From the NCBI GenBank assembly GCA_934045905.1, contig OW203773.1:22555246-22619245 (forward strand): a stretch of 64,000 bases of DNA, given 5' to 3'. The notes beneath the pieces were generated by a model. The model was given only the letters and a program-made list of their open reading frames with translations. It had not been told where the DNA came from and made no database searches. This document shows positions 12,731 through 21,804 of this stretch, piece by piece (within the stretch, counting starts at the first letter, position 1; the number at the start of each line of letters is the position of its first letter). A program made the position numbers and the translations under genes. This DNA is from Leuctra nigra. Lineage: Eukaryota > Arthropoda > Insecta > Plecoptera > Leuctridae.

Positions 12731-12800
12731 AGTTACTAGGAAAACGCTCTGTGTTACGCGTTGATGAGCGAGCACGGACACGCGCAACACCTCGAACACA
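12731..12800 (+). repeat. Dispersed repeat family C, copy 1
   Basis: AGGAAAACGCTCTGTGTTAC followed by GCGTTGATGAGCGAGCACGG. Near-identical copies occur at 49271-49335 (plus) and 35460-35510 (minus), and a weaker one at about 29600-29650. Confidence 0.6.
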
Positions 12801-12954
12801 TGTAGATTTATTTCATATATTTCCACAACACATGTAGAGGGCGAGATCGAGATGTTTCACTTAAACTTTCTAGATAGTTCATTTGTATATGCGGTAGTGG
12901 TCAATCTTTTCTTACGCATAACATTTCGTAAATATACTAACTTCAGATTTTTTA

Positions 12955-12975
12955 AAGTTATTGATTTTGTTTTGT
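12955..12975 (+). promoter_or_regulatory. Shared upstream motif of the acidic genes
   Basis: TTATTGATTTTGTT lies about 86 bp before the ATG at 13043. The same string lies about 60 bp before the ATG at 14641, and a TTGATTTT core lies upstream of the minus-strand gene at about 14280-14290. TATAAAA directly precedes the 13043 ATG. A common promoter element is inferred, not proven. Confidence 0.35.
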
Positions 12976-13042
12976 TATTGCTATTGCTGTTCCTATTACT
13001 GTTATTACGTACTAGTTATTTTATTGTGATTTTTTTATAAAA

Positions 13043-13617
13043 ATGCTTGGCCGTAGTGGTTCAGATCTGATGGTGTGGAATGGGGTTCCTGTTGAGTATA
13101 TTGAGGTAAGTTTCAAAATCTAATACCTATATTTTATTTATATTTAAAAATATACATGAAAATCTCAGTATGTAGAAAAATAATAATAATGTACGTTCAT
13201 ATTTTTCAGTTCGATAGATATTTCAACGAGGATGAAACATACGAAGGACCATCACCTACCATCGAAGAAGAAGATCTAGTAGAAGAACACACGAGAATGC
13301 GAATTATTTTAAATGACAATCACACTCCTATGCGGGTCAGGAACCAGTTAATTTTAGAGGATGACGATATGGACCGGGTTATGCGGGGCGTGAGTGAAAA
13401 CATCGCGGCTGTGAATGCTGCTGTGCCCACAGACGATGAAGATGATGAAGACGAAGAAGAAGATGAAGGCGAAGAAGAAGAAGATGAAGATGAAGAAGAA
13501 GATAAAGACGAAGAAGAAAGTGAGGACGGTAGTGATGAAGAAGGAGGAGGAGAGGAAGAAGAAGGTGACGAAGAAGAAAGTGATGAATTGAACGTTAACA
13601 TGGAAGTGGAAGAGTAA
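13043..13617 (+). CDS. Acidic-tail protein, two exons (paralogue 1)
   Basis: Exon 1 (13043-13105, 21 codons) starts with ATG and ends before GTAAGT. The intron is 13106-13209, ending in a T-rich stretch and CAG. Exon 2 (13210-13617) continues in phase 0 to TAA. The protein is about 156 residues: a short N-terminus with MVWNGVPVEYIE, a middle part with GPSPT, MRIIL and a LEDDDMDRVM helix-like segment, then about 50 residues that are nearly all Asp and Glu, ending in EVEE. No known family is recognised. Its tail-to-tail neighbour on the minus strand has the same exon layout and matching motifs, which supports a real gene and the splice model. The acidic tail suggests binding to basic partners such as histones or nucleic-acid-binding proteins, but that is inference. 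A GTAAGT also overlaps the stop codon, yet the neighbour also ends in Glu-Glu-stop, so TAA is the likelier end. Confidence 0.6.
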
Positions 13618-13676
13618 GTATCTATGTGTATCTAGAAGTATTTTTTTAAATAAATGACAGTATCTGTAAGTATTTA

Positions 13677-13700
13677 CAAATAAAAACTAATTTTTATTTA
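13677..13700. terminator. Bidirectional poly(A) region between convergent genes
   Basis: AAATAAAAACTAATTTTTATTT is a palindrome giving AATAAA-type signals on both strands. It lies between the stop of the plus gene (13617) and the stop of the minus gene (13763). An additional AATAAA lies at about 13649. The shared signal fits a compact, virus-like gene arrangement. Confidence 0.5.
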
Positions 13701-13762
13701 CGAATATCGTACAAAAAAACATAAAGTCTATTCTAATACTTTTACCTCAAACGAAACAAATC

Positions 13763-14225
13763 CTATTCTTCACAATCATATTCTCCCTCACTTTCACTAG
13801 CACTCGTGACCATGTCGTCGTTATCCACAACATTTTCTTCTTCTTCTTCTTCAGAATCGTCATCATTTTCAGACTCAGAGTCAGATGGAGCACCATTTAA
13901 ATCATGCTGAATAACACTCATTATTTGCTCTAAATCAGAATCTTCCATTAGGTGTGACAGTCTCTGCTCCACTGTTAGATAAGGATTATGCACAATGTGA
14001 CGCATTTCATTAATGTGGTTTATCCATCTTGTTTCGCCTGCAGTAGGACGAGGCCCTACTTTTAATTAGTTGTTCTGATCGACATCCTAAGAACATTCAG
14101 AAAACAAAACTGTTTCTCAATACTTGCTCAAATAATAAATAAATTAACTTTTTAAAATTAGTTTCTATTTTAAATTTGTTACTTACGTCTAGAACCTCGT
14201 ACGGTAGATCATTCCAACGAAGCAT
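13763..14225 (-). pseudogene. Acidic-tail protein, two exons (paralogue 2, one stop)
   Basis: Exon 1 (14225-14187, 13 codons, MLRWNDLPYEVLD) ends before GTAAGT. The intron is 14186-14087 (100 nt), ending in TTCTTAG. Exon 2 continues in phase 0 from 14086 to TAG at 13763. It aligns with the plus-strand gene at 13043: WN..P.E in exon 1, then GP.PT, MR.I(L/V), and LMEDSDLEQIM matching LILEDDDMDRVM, then a Ser/Asp/Glu tail ending in Glu-Glu. One in-frame TAA at 14068-14066 interrupts exon 2 just after the splice, so this copy is probably a pseudogene, unless another acceptor is used. The 100- and 104-nt introns at the same place show that the two genes arose by an inverted duplication. Function unknown. 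Confidence 0.55.
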
Positions 14226-14278
14226 TATATTAATAGTTACGAAAACAATAAATAACACCTTTTTTACACAATCAGTTA

Positions 14279-14640
14279 AAAAAATCAAGAATACACGAAA
14301 TAAAATAACACAGCTATCAGACTTGGATCACAATTTAAAGAACAGTTCTTAGATTTTTACAAAAACTTGTGTGTTTCACTGTTGGACTCCTACATACCCC
14401 TCAAACCCCCTACATCTAAAGATGTGTGCGGGGGAGGAGGAGAGGTTAGGGGGGTGTGGAAACGGGACATCTACAATAAAAGTGTAGCACATTTCTATTT
14501 TAACTCATTCAGATTTTTTAGAAATCTCTGCGATCTCTGAGTAGTTATTGGCATTTACCGTTACTCTTCTTAAGTTTATTATTGATTTTGTTGATTTATT
14601 GTTTTCGTTTTTTTTTAACATATTATAAATAATTTTTGTA
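14279..14640. promoter_or_regulatory. Divergent promoter region of the acidic genes
   Basis: The stretch lies between the minus-strand gene (ATG at 14225) and the plus-strand gene (ATG at 14641). ATTTATTGTTTTCGT occurs upstream of both starts: on the minus strand at about 14240-14254 and on the plus strand near 14597-14611. TTATTGATTTTGTT at about 14580 repeats the motif found before the 13043 gene. A TATAAATA-like string is at about 14625. Polypurine and polypyrimidine runs fill 14395-14470. A common divergent promoter is inferred. Confidence 0.35.
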
Positions 14641-15051
14641 ATGGGTTACTATCGATTCATCACGTCTGCCGACTACATGGAAGTTGAAGAGGAAGAAGAA
14701 GAAGAAGTCCCCGACGATTCGAGAGTGTCGATTTTCGGCGAAGATGTGCCCTTCATCATTCTCTATAGAGAGGATATGGGGCTAATCGACGCCGAAACGG
14801 ACGTCACAACGTACACATACGACGTGACGCACGTACGATCAGTGTTCGGGATGAGCAGCGCCGGCTATTGGTGCATGAGGTGTTACGCAGAAAACGTCAT
14901 ATGGGTGCCAGGCTGCGAAGAAGGTTCGAGCCATGGGGAGTATCGAGGAGAAGACATCCTAGATCTTCTCAACGACCGAGACAGTTGGTGCTGTAATTGT
15001 GACATAAGTTTGTTATCTATAGCTAATTGGGAAAATTGCCCTAAACATTGA
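14641..15051 (+). CDS. Acidic, cysteine-rich 136-residue protein, unknown
   Basis: A single-exon frame from ATG to TGA, followed by AATAAA at 15084-15089. Residues 13-22 are a Glu run (MEVEEEEEEE). The middle is a compact non-repetitive segment with FGEDVPFIILYREDMG. The C-terminal half has WCMRC at about 78-82, a single Cys about ten residues later, then WCCNC and a final ENCPKH. Two CxxC pairs plus the end Cys and His suggest one zinc-binding module. Codon use is more GC-rich at third positions than the surrounding DNA, and the frame has no low-complexity bias outside the Glu run, so it looks like a selected gene. The family is not recognised. The position next to the acidic pair and 1.3 kb upstream of the Polinton polymerase suggests viral or transposon cargo, which is inference. 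Confidence 0.6.
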   Translation: MGYYRFITSADYMEVEEEEEEEVPDDSRVSIFGEDVPFIILYREDMGLIDAETDVTTYTYDVTHVRSVFGMSSAGYWCMRCYAENVIWVPGCEEGSSHGEYRGEDILDLLNDRDSWCCNCDISLLSIANWENCPKH

Positions 15052-15089
15052 CATTTAATTGTGTATTTTATATAATAGTGTGTAATAAA

Positions 15090-16009
15090 ATCAACATATT
15101 TTTTAAATGATGTTACTATTTTAAAAAAAAATTAACCCTCATAATCCAACTTATCCTAATCCCAAAATGAATGTTCTATCTTCATTACAAATAAAATTAA
15201 TAAAATAAAATCAAAAGATGCTGATTCTTTAATGGATATGATTTTTTCTAAAGTACATTGAGTCATGTATTTAACTATTTCTTAAAAGACATGAACATTT
15301 TAAAAATACTAATAATACCTATTCCGTACAGCATATTGTTTATGCGCGCATTTTTTAAAAGCGAATTCCCTCAAAAATTAGATGTTGCTTTATAGACGTA
15401 GTTTTAAAATACCTCTAGCCCCCTAGTCGGGTATCGAACAAGAAACATTCATATATCAGCTTTTCTCTTTTCAAGATTTAACAGCTGTTTTGGTTGAGAA
15501 TTAGCACGCGTCATATCACAGACCCATAGATTTAAAGGGTTGCGGAGGGAGTGTGTTGTGAAGAAGGGGGTTCAGCGAAATGGTGGGGGAGCTTGGACAT
15601 CAGGTTTCGTGTGTCCCAGCGCCACACGAATCACTTTGCTCTGATAGTTCGTTCGATCTAATATCACGTTCTGAAGTTCAAATCGCTCGCCGTTGTTTTA
15701 TTCGCTCGATCTCGTTGTGAAGTTCCTGCTGTTTTAATAATTTAATCATACTTAGGGACTACATTGAATAGTAAGAACTAGTACCTTAAGGTTTCCCACA
15801 GGGGATTCATTGGTGTTCTGCTCTCTTTGTAGATTTTGTAGGAATATTTAGCTTTTTTTAATGGTTTAGTAAACGCATTTAACGTCCAGTTGTATCTAAT
15901 TTCGACATTATTTTAACTTTGATTTTTAGTCAGTAATAATTTGATTTTGTACACAGTATTGTTTCATGTACATTTTGAGACCGACTTAAGTTTAATTTCA
16001 TTCTGTGTT
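15090..16009. other. Gene-free stretch before the polymerase leader
   Basis: No coding region supported. The segment 15640-15800 (GTTCGTTCGATC and similar phrases, then TTTCCCACAG) has the look of a promoter or 5-prime leader with a possible splice acceptor. A Polinton terminal inverted repeat would be expected somewhere here or further left, but no matching partner was found in the window. Confidence 0.35.
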
Positions 16010-16300
16010 TACTCTTGTCTGAAATGACAAATTGAAGACTGCGTGATTCATTCCGTAGCTCTTTTCATTTTTGAATAAATTTAAAGATCAGTGTTTTTAT
16101 ACTCTTGTCTGAAATGACATTGAAGACTGTGTGATTCATTCCGTAGCTCTTTTCATTTTCTGAATAAATTTAAAGATCAGTGTTTTTTTGTACTCTTGTC
16201 TGGAATGACATTGAAGACTGCGTGGTTCATTCCGCAACTCTTTTCTTTCTGAATAATATTGAAGATTGCGTGATTCAGTCCGCAAGTCTTAAGTTAAAAA
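16010..16300 (+). repeat. 90-bp tandem repeats in the polymerase leader
   Basis: TACTCTTGTCTG(A/G)AATGACA starts near 16010, 16100 and 16191. Each unit continues through GAAGACTG(C/T)GTG(A/G)TTCATTCCG and a GAATAAATTTAAAGATCAG phrase. A fourth, partial unit follows from about 16245. The array ends about 25 bp before the polymerase ATG. The repeats happen to be open in the polymerase frame, so an automatic annotation would wrongly extend the protein upstream. Confidence 0.75.
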
Positions 16301-16323
16301 AAAGTATTTATATTATTCAAAAT

Positions 16324-19300
16324 ATGTCTACCAATCCAGATGTTATAAATGGACTGGAAGATTTCAATTCGTCAGATTTATTTGACAATATACCCAACAT
16401 GGATTTTCAAACGTCAAACCCTGATATAGATTTGCAGGACATTGATTTGGATAGTTTTTCAAATTCACAAAACGAACGATCTCTTAATGATGTGCTTAGA
16501 CCCAGCTCTGAGGCAGGTTTAGATGATATTTCATTTAATGACAATGACGATGTGAACATGAGCATTGGTGACTATGATGAGTGGCTTGATAATTTACCTC
16601 AGCCACCCTTATTGGTTGACCCCATTGCTAATCAAGGCGGTGATGGCAATATGCACCAGCAAGGAGTTGTCGATCAAGGTCAGGTGCAAGGTGCAGATTT
16701 GCAGCCTCAGACACCGGCGGCTATGAACAGGGGGTTTAGAATAACGAATGAATACACAGAGGTTATTCCACGATTTAAAACAGAGAAACGGACTGTAACT
16801 ATAACTCTTGAGGACATGCCTGCAGACGTAATCCCCTTAGAATGGGTGCGTCATGTTTTTGACAATTTGATAAAATATCTAAAATCTGACGATTGTGCAC
16901 CATATGATAAAGTAGGCATGAAGATAATTAGCTCCAACGCTCCCGACAACCCCATTTGCATTTCTTTCTTGTTCGCATCACAATTAAGTGCAGATGTTAT
17001 TCTTGCACGAATTGAACAAGTTGTTCAGAGTAATGAGTCGTTTTTGAAAGATGGGCAGCTTCAAGTAATACTCAATCACATTGAATTACCCGCTGGGACT
17101 GGGCGAAATGCAGTGCCCTGTTTTGTGAGGAACAGCGATAAAGCCTTACACAAGCGTAGTATTATTAGGATAAAAAACAATGACAATTTATGTCTTGCAA
17201 GAGCAATTGCTGTGGGGATTGCCATTCATGAGAAACCGGATAAACTAAATGAAATTAAGGGTGCATACCGATTATTATCAGGTCGCCCAGTTTCCCTATC
17301 CTTTTAACATTGTGACGTAACACCTGGGCGTGACCTTGAGTCGAATCGTGGTCGAATGAATGAAAATTGAGTAATCACAACGCCCGACCTCTTGAGCTTG
17401 AGTATTATGGGTACTGGTTTCAGCTCGTTTCAGCTCGTTTGTTGACGCGGCAAGTTTGATTTAACACGTAAATCCTATGGTGACGTCAACACCCAACCAG
17501 CTTCTATTTTGGACCTCACCCAAAATAGGTAGAATCATACAGACAGAGATAGCAAAACAATACTGTATTGATGCAGGGGTTGACATAGATGCTAATGGAG
17601 CAGGTATCGAAGATGTCCGAAAATTTCAAGAACATTTCAAAGATTACGTTATAACTGTGTATTCATCATTGAATGGAAAGAAGGAGGATGTGTTTTTCGA
17701 GGGTGTTTCAGACCCCTCAGTCGAATGCAAGTATGTCGATCTCTGGTATCATGATGAACATTTTGATGTTATTACCACAGTGACTGGAGCATTTGATTCC
17801 TGTTACTACTGTCGGCCTTGTCACAAAAAGTATTCGAATATTGGCGATCATGTATGCAAATCTAAATGCCGTAGGTGTCATTCAGAAAATTGTAATGTTG
17901 GTGGTCAGATGCGTCAAACATGTCCAACATGTAATAGGTTCTTTTACACTCTAAAATGCTTTGAAAATCACAAGTTGGTTGGCACACTTGGCAAAGAAAA
18001 ATCAGTTTGCGACACACTGCAAATCTGTTAAACCTGTTTCGCTTTTGTCGATAAATCCCAGGGCTTAAGAGCACACAAATGTTATGAAATCTATTGCCGT
18101 AAATGTAAAGAGTTTTTCCCTCCTAATCATAAGTGCTATATGAGCAAAGTCCAGCCAGCCAAACATGCCAAAGATAAAAACATCATGTATACATTCTTTG
18201 ACATTGAGGCAACACAAACAACGCCCATGAATGACCATCCAGACATTTTGCAGCATATTCCGAACCTGATTGTTTCTCAGCACGTCTGTCTCAAGTGTAT
18301 CGATGAACCTTTTGAAACAGAGTGTCCTACTTGCTCTCCTGGCGACAACACTAAACAAAATGTTTTTGACGGTCCTGCCCCTCTAAATAAATTCTTTGAT
18401 CATATTCGAACACACCGCACTAATGTCAGTGAAAATATACTAATAGCACACAATTTAAAAAGTTACGACGGTCACTTTGTTTTGGGCCATATGATTAACG
18501 ATTTGAACATGAATCCTGAGTTAATCATGAACGGTGCAAAGTTAATGTTAATTTCACAAGGCAAAAAACTAAAAATCAAAGATTCTCTAAATTTCTTGCC
18601 TATGCCTTTGAGCAAGCTTCCATCTGCCATGAATTTAGGTGGCAATTTTAAAAAGGGTTTCTTCGCACATTTCTTCAATAAACCTGAACATTATGGATAT
18701 GTTGGCGATTTGCCATGTCGAGACGACTATGGTTGTGATGCCATGGACGTGAAGGGACGAAAGGCATTCATAGAATGGCACGACAATGAGGTATCAAACC
18801 TGTTTTTAATTTTGATGAGGAGCTCCGCGACTATTGCATTAACGATACAACCATCCTTCGGGAGGCAGTCTTGGCATTCAGACGTGAATTTTTAAGAACA
18901 AACAACATTGATCCATTCTGGCAAGCCGTGACAATCGCTAGCGCTTGCATGCTCGTTTTCAAACAAAACTTTCTTCAACCCCACACCATTGGCCTTCTAC
19001 CTCAAGGCGGCTATAGAGGAGCCGACAAACAATCTCACGCGGCGATTCTGTGGATGGATTGGGTTGCTAAGCAAGAAAACGTCGAAATAGAGCATGCAGG
19101 CAATGGACGCGAAAGACATGTGCTTGCTAATTACAAAGCCGATGGATTTCGGGAACGTCCAGGCATGCCTTCCCTAATTTATTCCTTCCATGGATGTTTC
19201 TGGCATGGTTGTGAAAAGACGTTCCCCAATCGCGATAGCATCATAACAAACACGCGGGGAGAGACTATATGGAGACAATATGAAGCCACTGTGCGTCGAA

Positions 19301-20844
19301 CGGAGACTTTGCGTGCTGCAGGGTACGAGGTGCGAGAAATGTGGGAATGTGATTTCAAAGAAATGCAGAAAACAGACCCAGAACTTGTAACATTTATAAA
19401 GAAACATCCTGACTTCCACAAAGAACCACTTGATCCTCGCGAGGCTTTCTTTGGTGGCAGAACGAACTGTGTAAAAACTTATTTTAAGGCCGAGCCAGGT
19501 GTCACTTGCTCCTATATAGACATATGTAGTTTATATCCGTGGGCAACTAAGTATGGACAATACGTGAAGGGTCATCCTGAAATTTACACATGTACAAAGT
19601 GTGAGAAAATCACGGGTCCCAATCTTGATATTAGTAAGATCACAGGTTTTGTAAAATGCACAGTTCTACCGCCAACAGATCTATACCATCCAGTCCTCCC
19701 AGTGCGTGTAAATGGCAAATTAGTTTTTCCATTGTGTATTACCTGCGCTGAGACAGAGAGTAACACAGAATGTGCACACACGGATGTCGAGAAACAAATT
19801 ACAGGCACTTGGGTCTCGGCTGAGTTGCAAAAAGCATTGAGTTTAGGTTATAAAATGATTGTTATATATGAAATATGGCAATATGCCACGATTCAATATT
19901 GTAAAGATACCAAATAAGGCGGATTGTTTTCTGGGTATGTAGACAAGTTTCTAAAACTGAAAGCAGAGGCTTCTGGGTGGCCAAGTTGGTGTGTCGATGA
20001 CGCTCAAAAACAGCTATATCTTGACAAATTCGAGGAAAGAGAAGGAGTTAGATTAGAACCCAGTAAAATACAGAATAATCCTGGTCGCCGTTCAATAGCA
20101 AAGCTGAAGTTAAACAGTTTTTGGGGAAAATTTGGACAAAGGCCTGATTTAACCAAACACACAGTAATCGAGGACAGAGCTACTCTCGTGCAATTTGCAT
20201 GCGATCCTGCTAAAGAAATTGCTTCTGTTGATCAGCTCACTCCCGAGAAATTATTGTGTATCTGGTCTGAACACAATGATGCTATTGAGGGATCACCTTC
20301 TGTTAGTGTAGTAATTGCGGCATAAACAACAGCCATTGCAAGATTAGAACTGTACAAATATCTTGAGATCTTGGGCAGGAGAGTATTATATTTTGATACT
20401 GACAGTGTCATATATACAACAAAAGTTGGAGAGACAAACATCGAATCTGGCGAGTGCTTGGGTGACATGACTGATGAATTGGCAGAGTATGGTGTTGGTT
20501 CTACGATTATTGAGTATGCAAGTGGTGGTCCAAAAAATTATGCATACAAAGTGGCTTGTGGTGGCGATCATACGAACGATAAAACAGTTTGCAAAGTTCG
20601 ATGAATTTCTCTTAACTATTCTGCAAGTCAAATTGTGAATTTTGATGTTCTGAAAAATATGATCCTGTATAACGCGCCTTCTGTTGTTGTAGATATCCCA
20701 CGCAAAATCGTAAGAGTGAAACATTTCAAAATTTGAACTAGATCTGAACAAAAAGTTTACAGGACAGTAATAACAAAACGACAGATGATTGAGAACAACG
20801 ATACTGTTCCGTATGGTTATAGAAAGAGACAACGTTTGGGTTGA
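16324..20844 (+). pseudogene. Maverick/Polinton protein-primed DNA polymerase B, degraded
   Basis: Copies the element by protein-primed synthesis. The start is set at ATG 16324, after the leader repeats. Order along the gene: an acidic N-terminal part; a segment with NDNLCLARAIA; a Cys-rich zinc-binding region at 17800-18130; 3-5 exonuclease motifs FFDIEAT, NLKSYDGHF and YCINDTT; a GCFWHGC motif like that of Vsr-type nucleases; polymerase motif A (DICSLYP), motif B (KLKLNSFWGKFG) and motif C (YFDTDSV); and a KNYAYK motif. All catalytic motifs are still legible. Lesions: a non-homologous insertion at about 17292-17535, in-frame stops at 18029, 19915, 20323, 20602 and 20734, and a frameshift near 18795. 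The likely natural end is TGA 20842-20844. Over 1,350 codons is normal for this family. It is followed by the packaging ATPase, as expected for an adintovirus-like element. Confidence 0.9.
17292..17535. mobile_element. Short insertion inside the polymerase gene
   Basis: The reading frame stops matching the polymerase after GRPV and resumes at IQTEIAKQY. The 240 bp between has no coding character, contains a doubled TTTCAGCTCG phrase near 17420-17440, and has GCCCAG near its left end with CTGGGC shortly after. Probably a small non-autonomous element. Target duplications are not clear. Confidence 0.45.
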
Positions 20845-21125
20845 GAGGATTACAGCGAGACGTGTGTATAATATTATTGGTTTAGCAAAAATTATTCAGA
20901 ACTGAAGCCATTTTATTAGATTTATCTATTGTATTATTATTTTCGTATCAATGTATATCAATATCTATTGATTTGTTAGTTGCAATAAGCACATAGCATA
21001 ATGTACAGTTACCTTATCGACGGTTGGAACTTTGACGCAGTGATAAGGCTTTTTTTTTTAACCAATACCAACCAAATCATGTCTATAAAATGCTATGCTT
21101 CATTTCTTCATATTTAGTTGTTGAG
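20845..21125. other. Spacer between polymerase and ATPase
   Basis: AT-rich intergenic DNA of the Polinton. A polymerase-terminator or promoter role is likely from position, but no specific signal stands out apart from a T run at 21050-21058. Confidence 0.4.
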
Positions 21126-21791
21126 ATGGATCCAAGATGGAAAGTGCCATTTAATGCCCTTGTGGCTGGACCCAGCGGCTGTGGCAAGTCTCATTTCATT
21201 GCACGGTTTCTAAAGCACTTGAATGAGATGGTTGACAAACCGATAGTTGAAGTAATTTGGTGTTATACAGAATGGCAAAGTCTATACGACACTCTACAAA
21301 ATGAGCATTCTATTCGTTTTCACAAAGGAATTATTGACTCTTCAGAAATACCATCTGGTTCTGGAGCACGTATAGTGATCCTAGATGATCTTCAACGTGA
21401 GGCTGATGAGCGTGTCATTGATTTATTTACAAAGGGTGGACATCATCGCAATTTGTGTGTTCTTTTTCTCTTACAGAATATATTTACTCAAGGTAAAGGT
21501 CGAAGGGATATTTCGTTGAATGCACATTATGCTGTATGTTTTAATAATCCTAGTGATAGAGCTCAAATCTTACATTTATCTAGACAAGTAGCACCTCAAA
21601 ACCCTAAGTTCGTGCAAGAGGCGTTTGAAGATGCTACAAAAGAAGCACATGGTTATATTCTGTTTGATTTTCATCAGAAAACTTAGGATATTCTGCGTCT
21701 GCGCACATCAATTTTTCCTGATGATGCCGAGTCTATTGTTTATATTTCAAAGACATCGAGTATAAAATCAAAATACATTATGCATTTATAA
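21126..21791 (+). pseudogene. Polinton packaging ATPase (FtsK/HerA type), one stop
   Basis: The genome-packaging ATPase of Maverick/Polinton and adintovirus elements, related to the poxvirus A32 and adenovirus IVa2 functional class. The ATG at 21126 is chosen because MDPRWKVPFN leads straight into the nucleotide-binding fold. Visible motifs: Walker A AGPSGCGKSHF near residue 16, Walker B ARIVILDDL near residue 90, and a sensor Gln in LFLLQNIF. The frame runs to TAA 21789, but TAG at 21684-21686 cuts the last 35 codons. The downstream part still reads as protein (DILRLRTSIFPDD), so the stop is a late lesion or, less likely, a readthrough site. Length (about 221 codons) is normal. The pX-like gene follows 13 bp later. 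Confidence 0.9.
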
Positions 21792-21804
21792 TCATTTGTT
21801 CCTA

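Noticed and set aside
13320..13601. Serine-rich ORF on the minus strand
   Set aside because: It is the reverse complement of the GAA/GAT-rich acidic tail of the plus-strand gene; poly-Ser is the expected shadow.
13614..13620. Splice donor at the end of paralogue 1 (GTAAGTA)
   Set aside because: It overlaps the stop codon, and the paralogue on the minus strand ends at the matching place with Glu-Glu-stop; no third exon was found.
14187..14225. F-box motif in exon 1 of the minus acidic gene (LPYEVLD)
   Set aside because: Only the first seven residues resemble an F-box; exon 2 does not continue the pattern and the plus-strand paralogue has VPVEYIE instead.
16180..16323. Upstream extension of the polymerase frame
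   Set aside because: The extra 48 codons run through the 90-bp tandem repeats and have no similarity to polymerase N-termini; ATG 16324 follows the array and is the better start.
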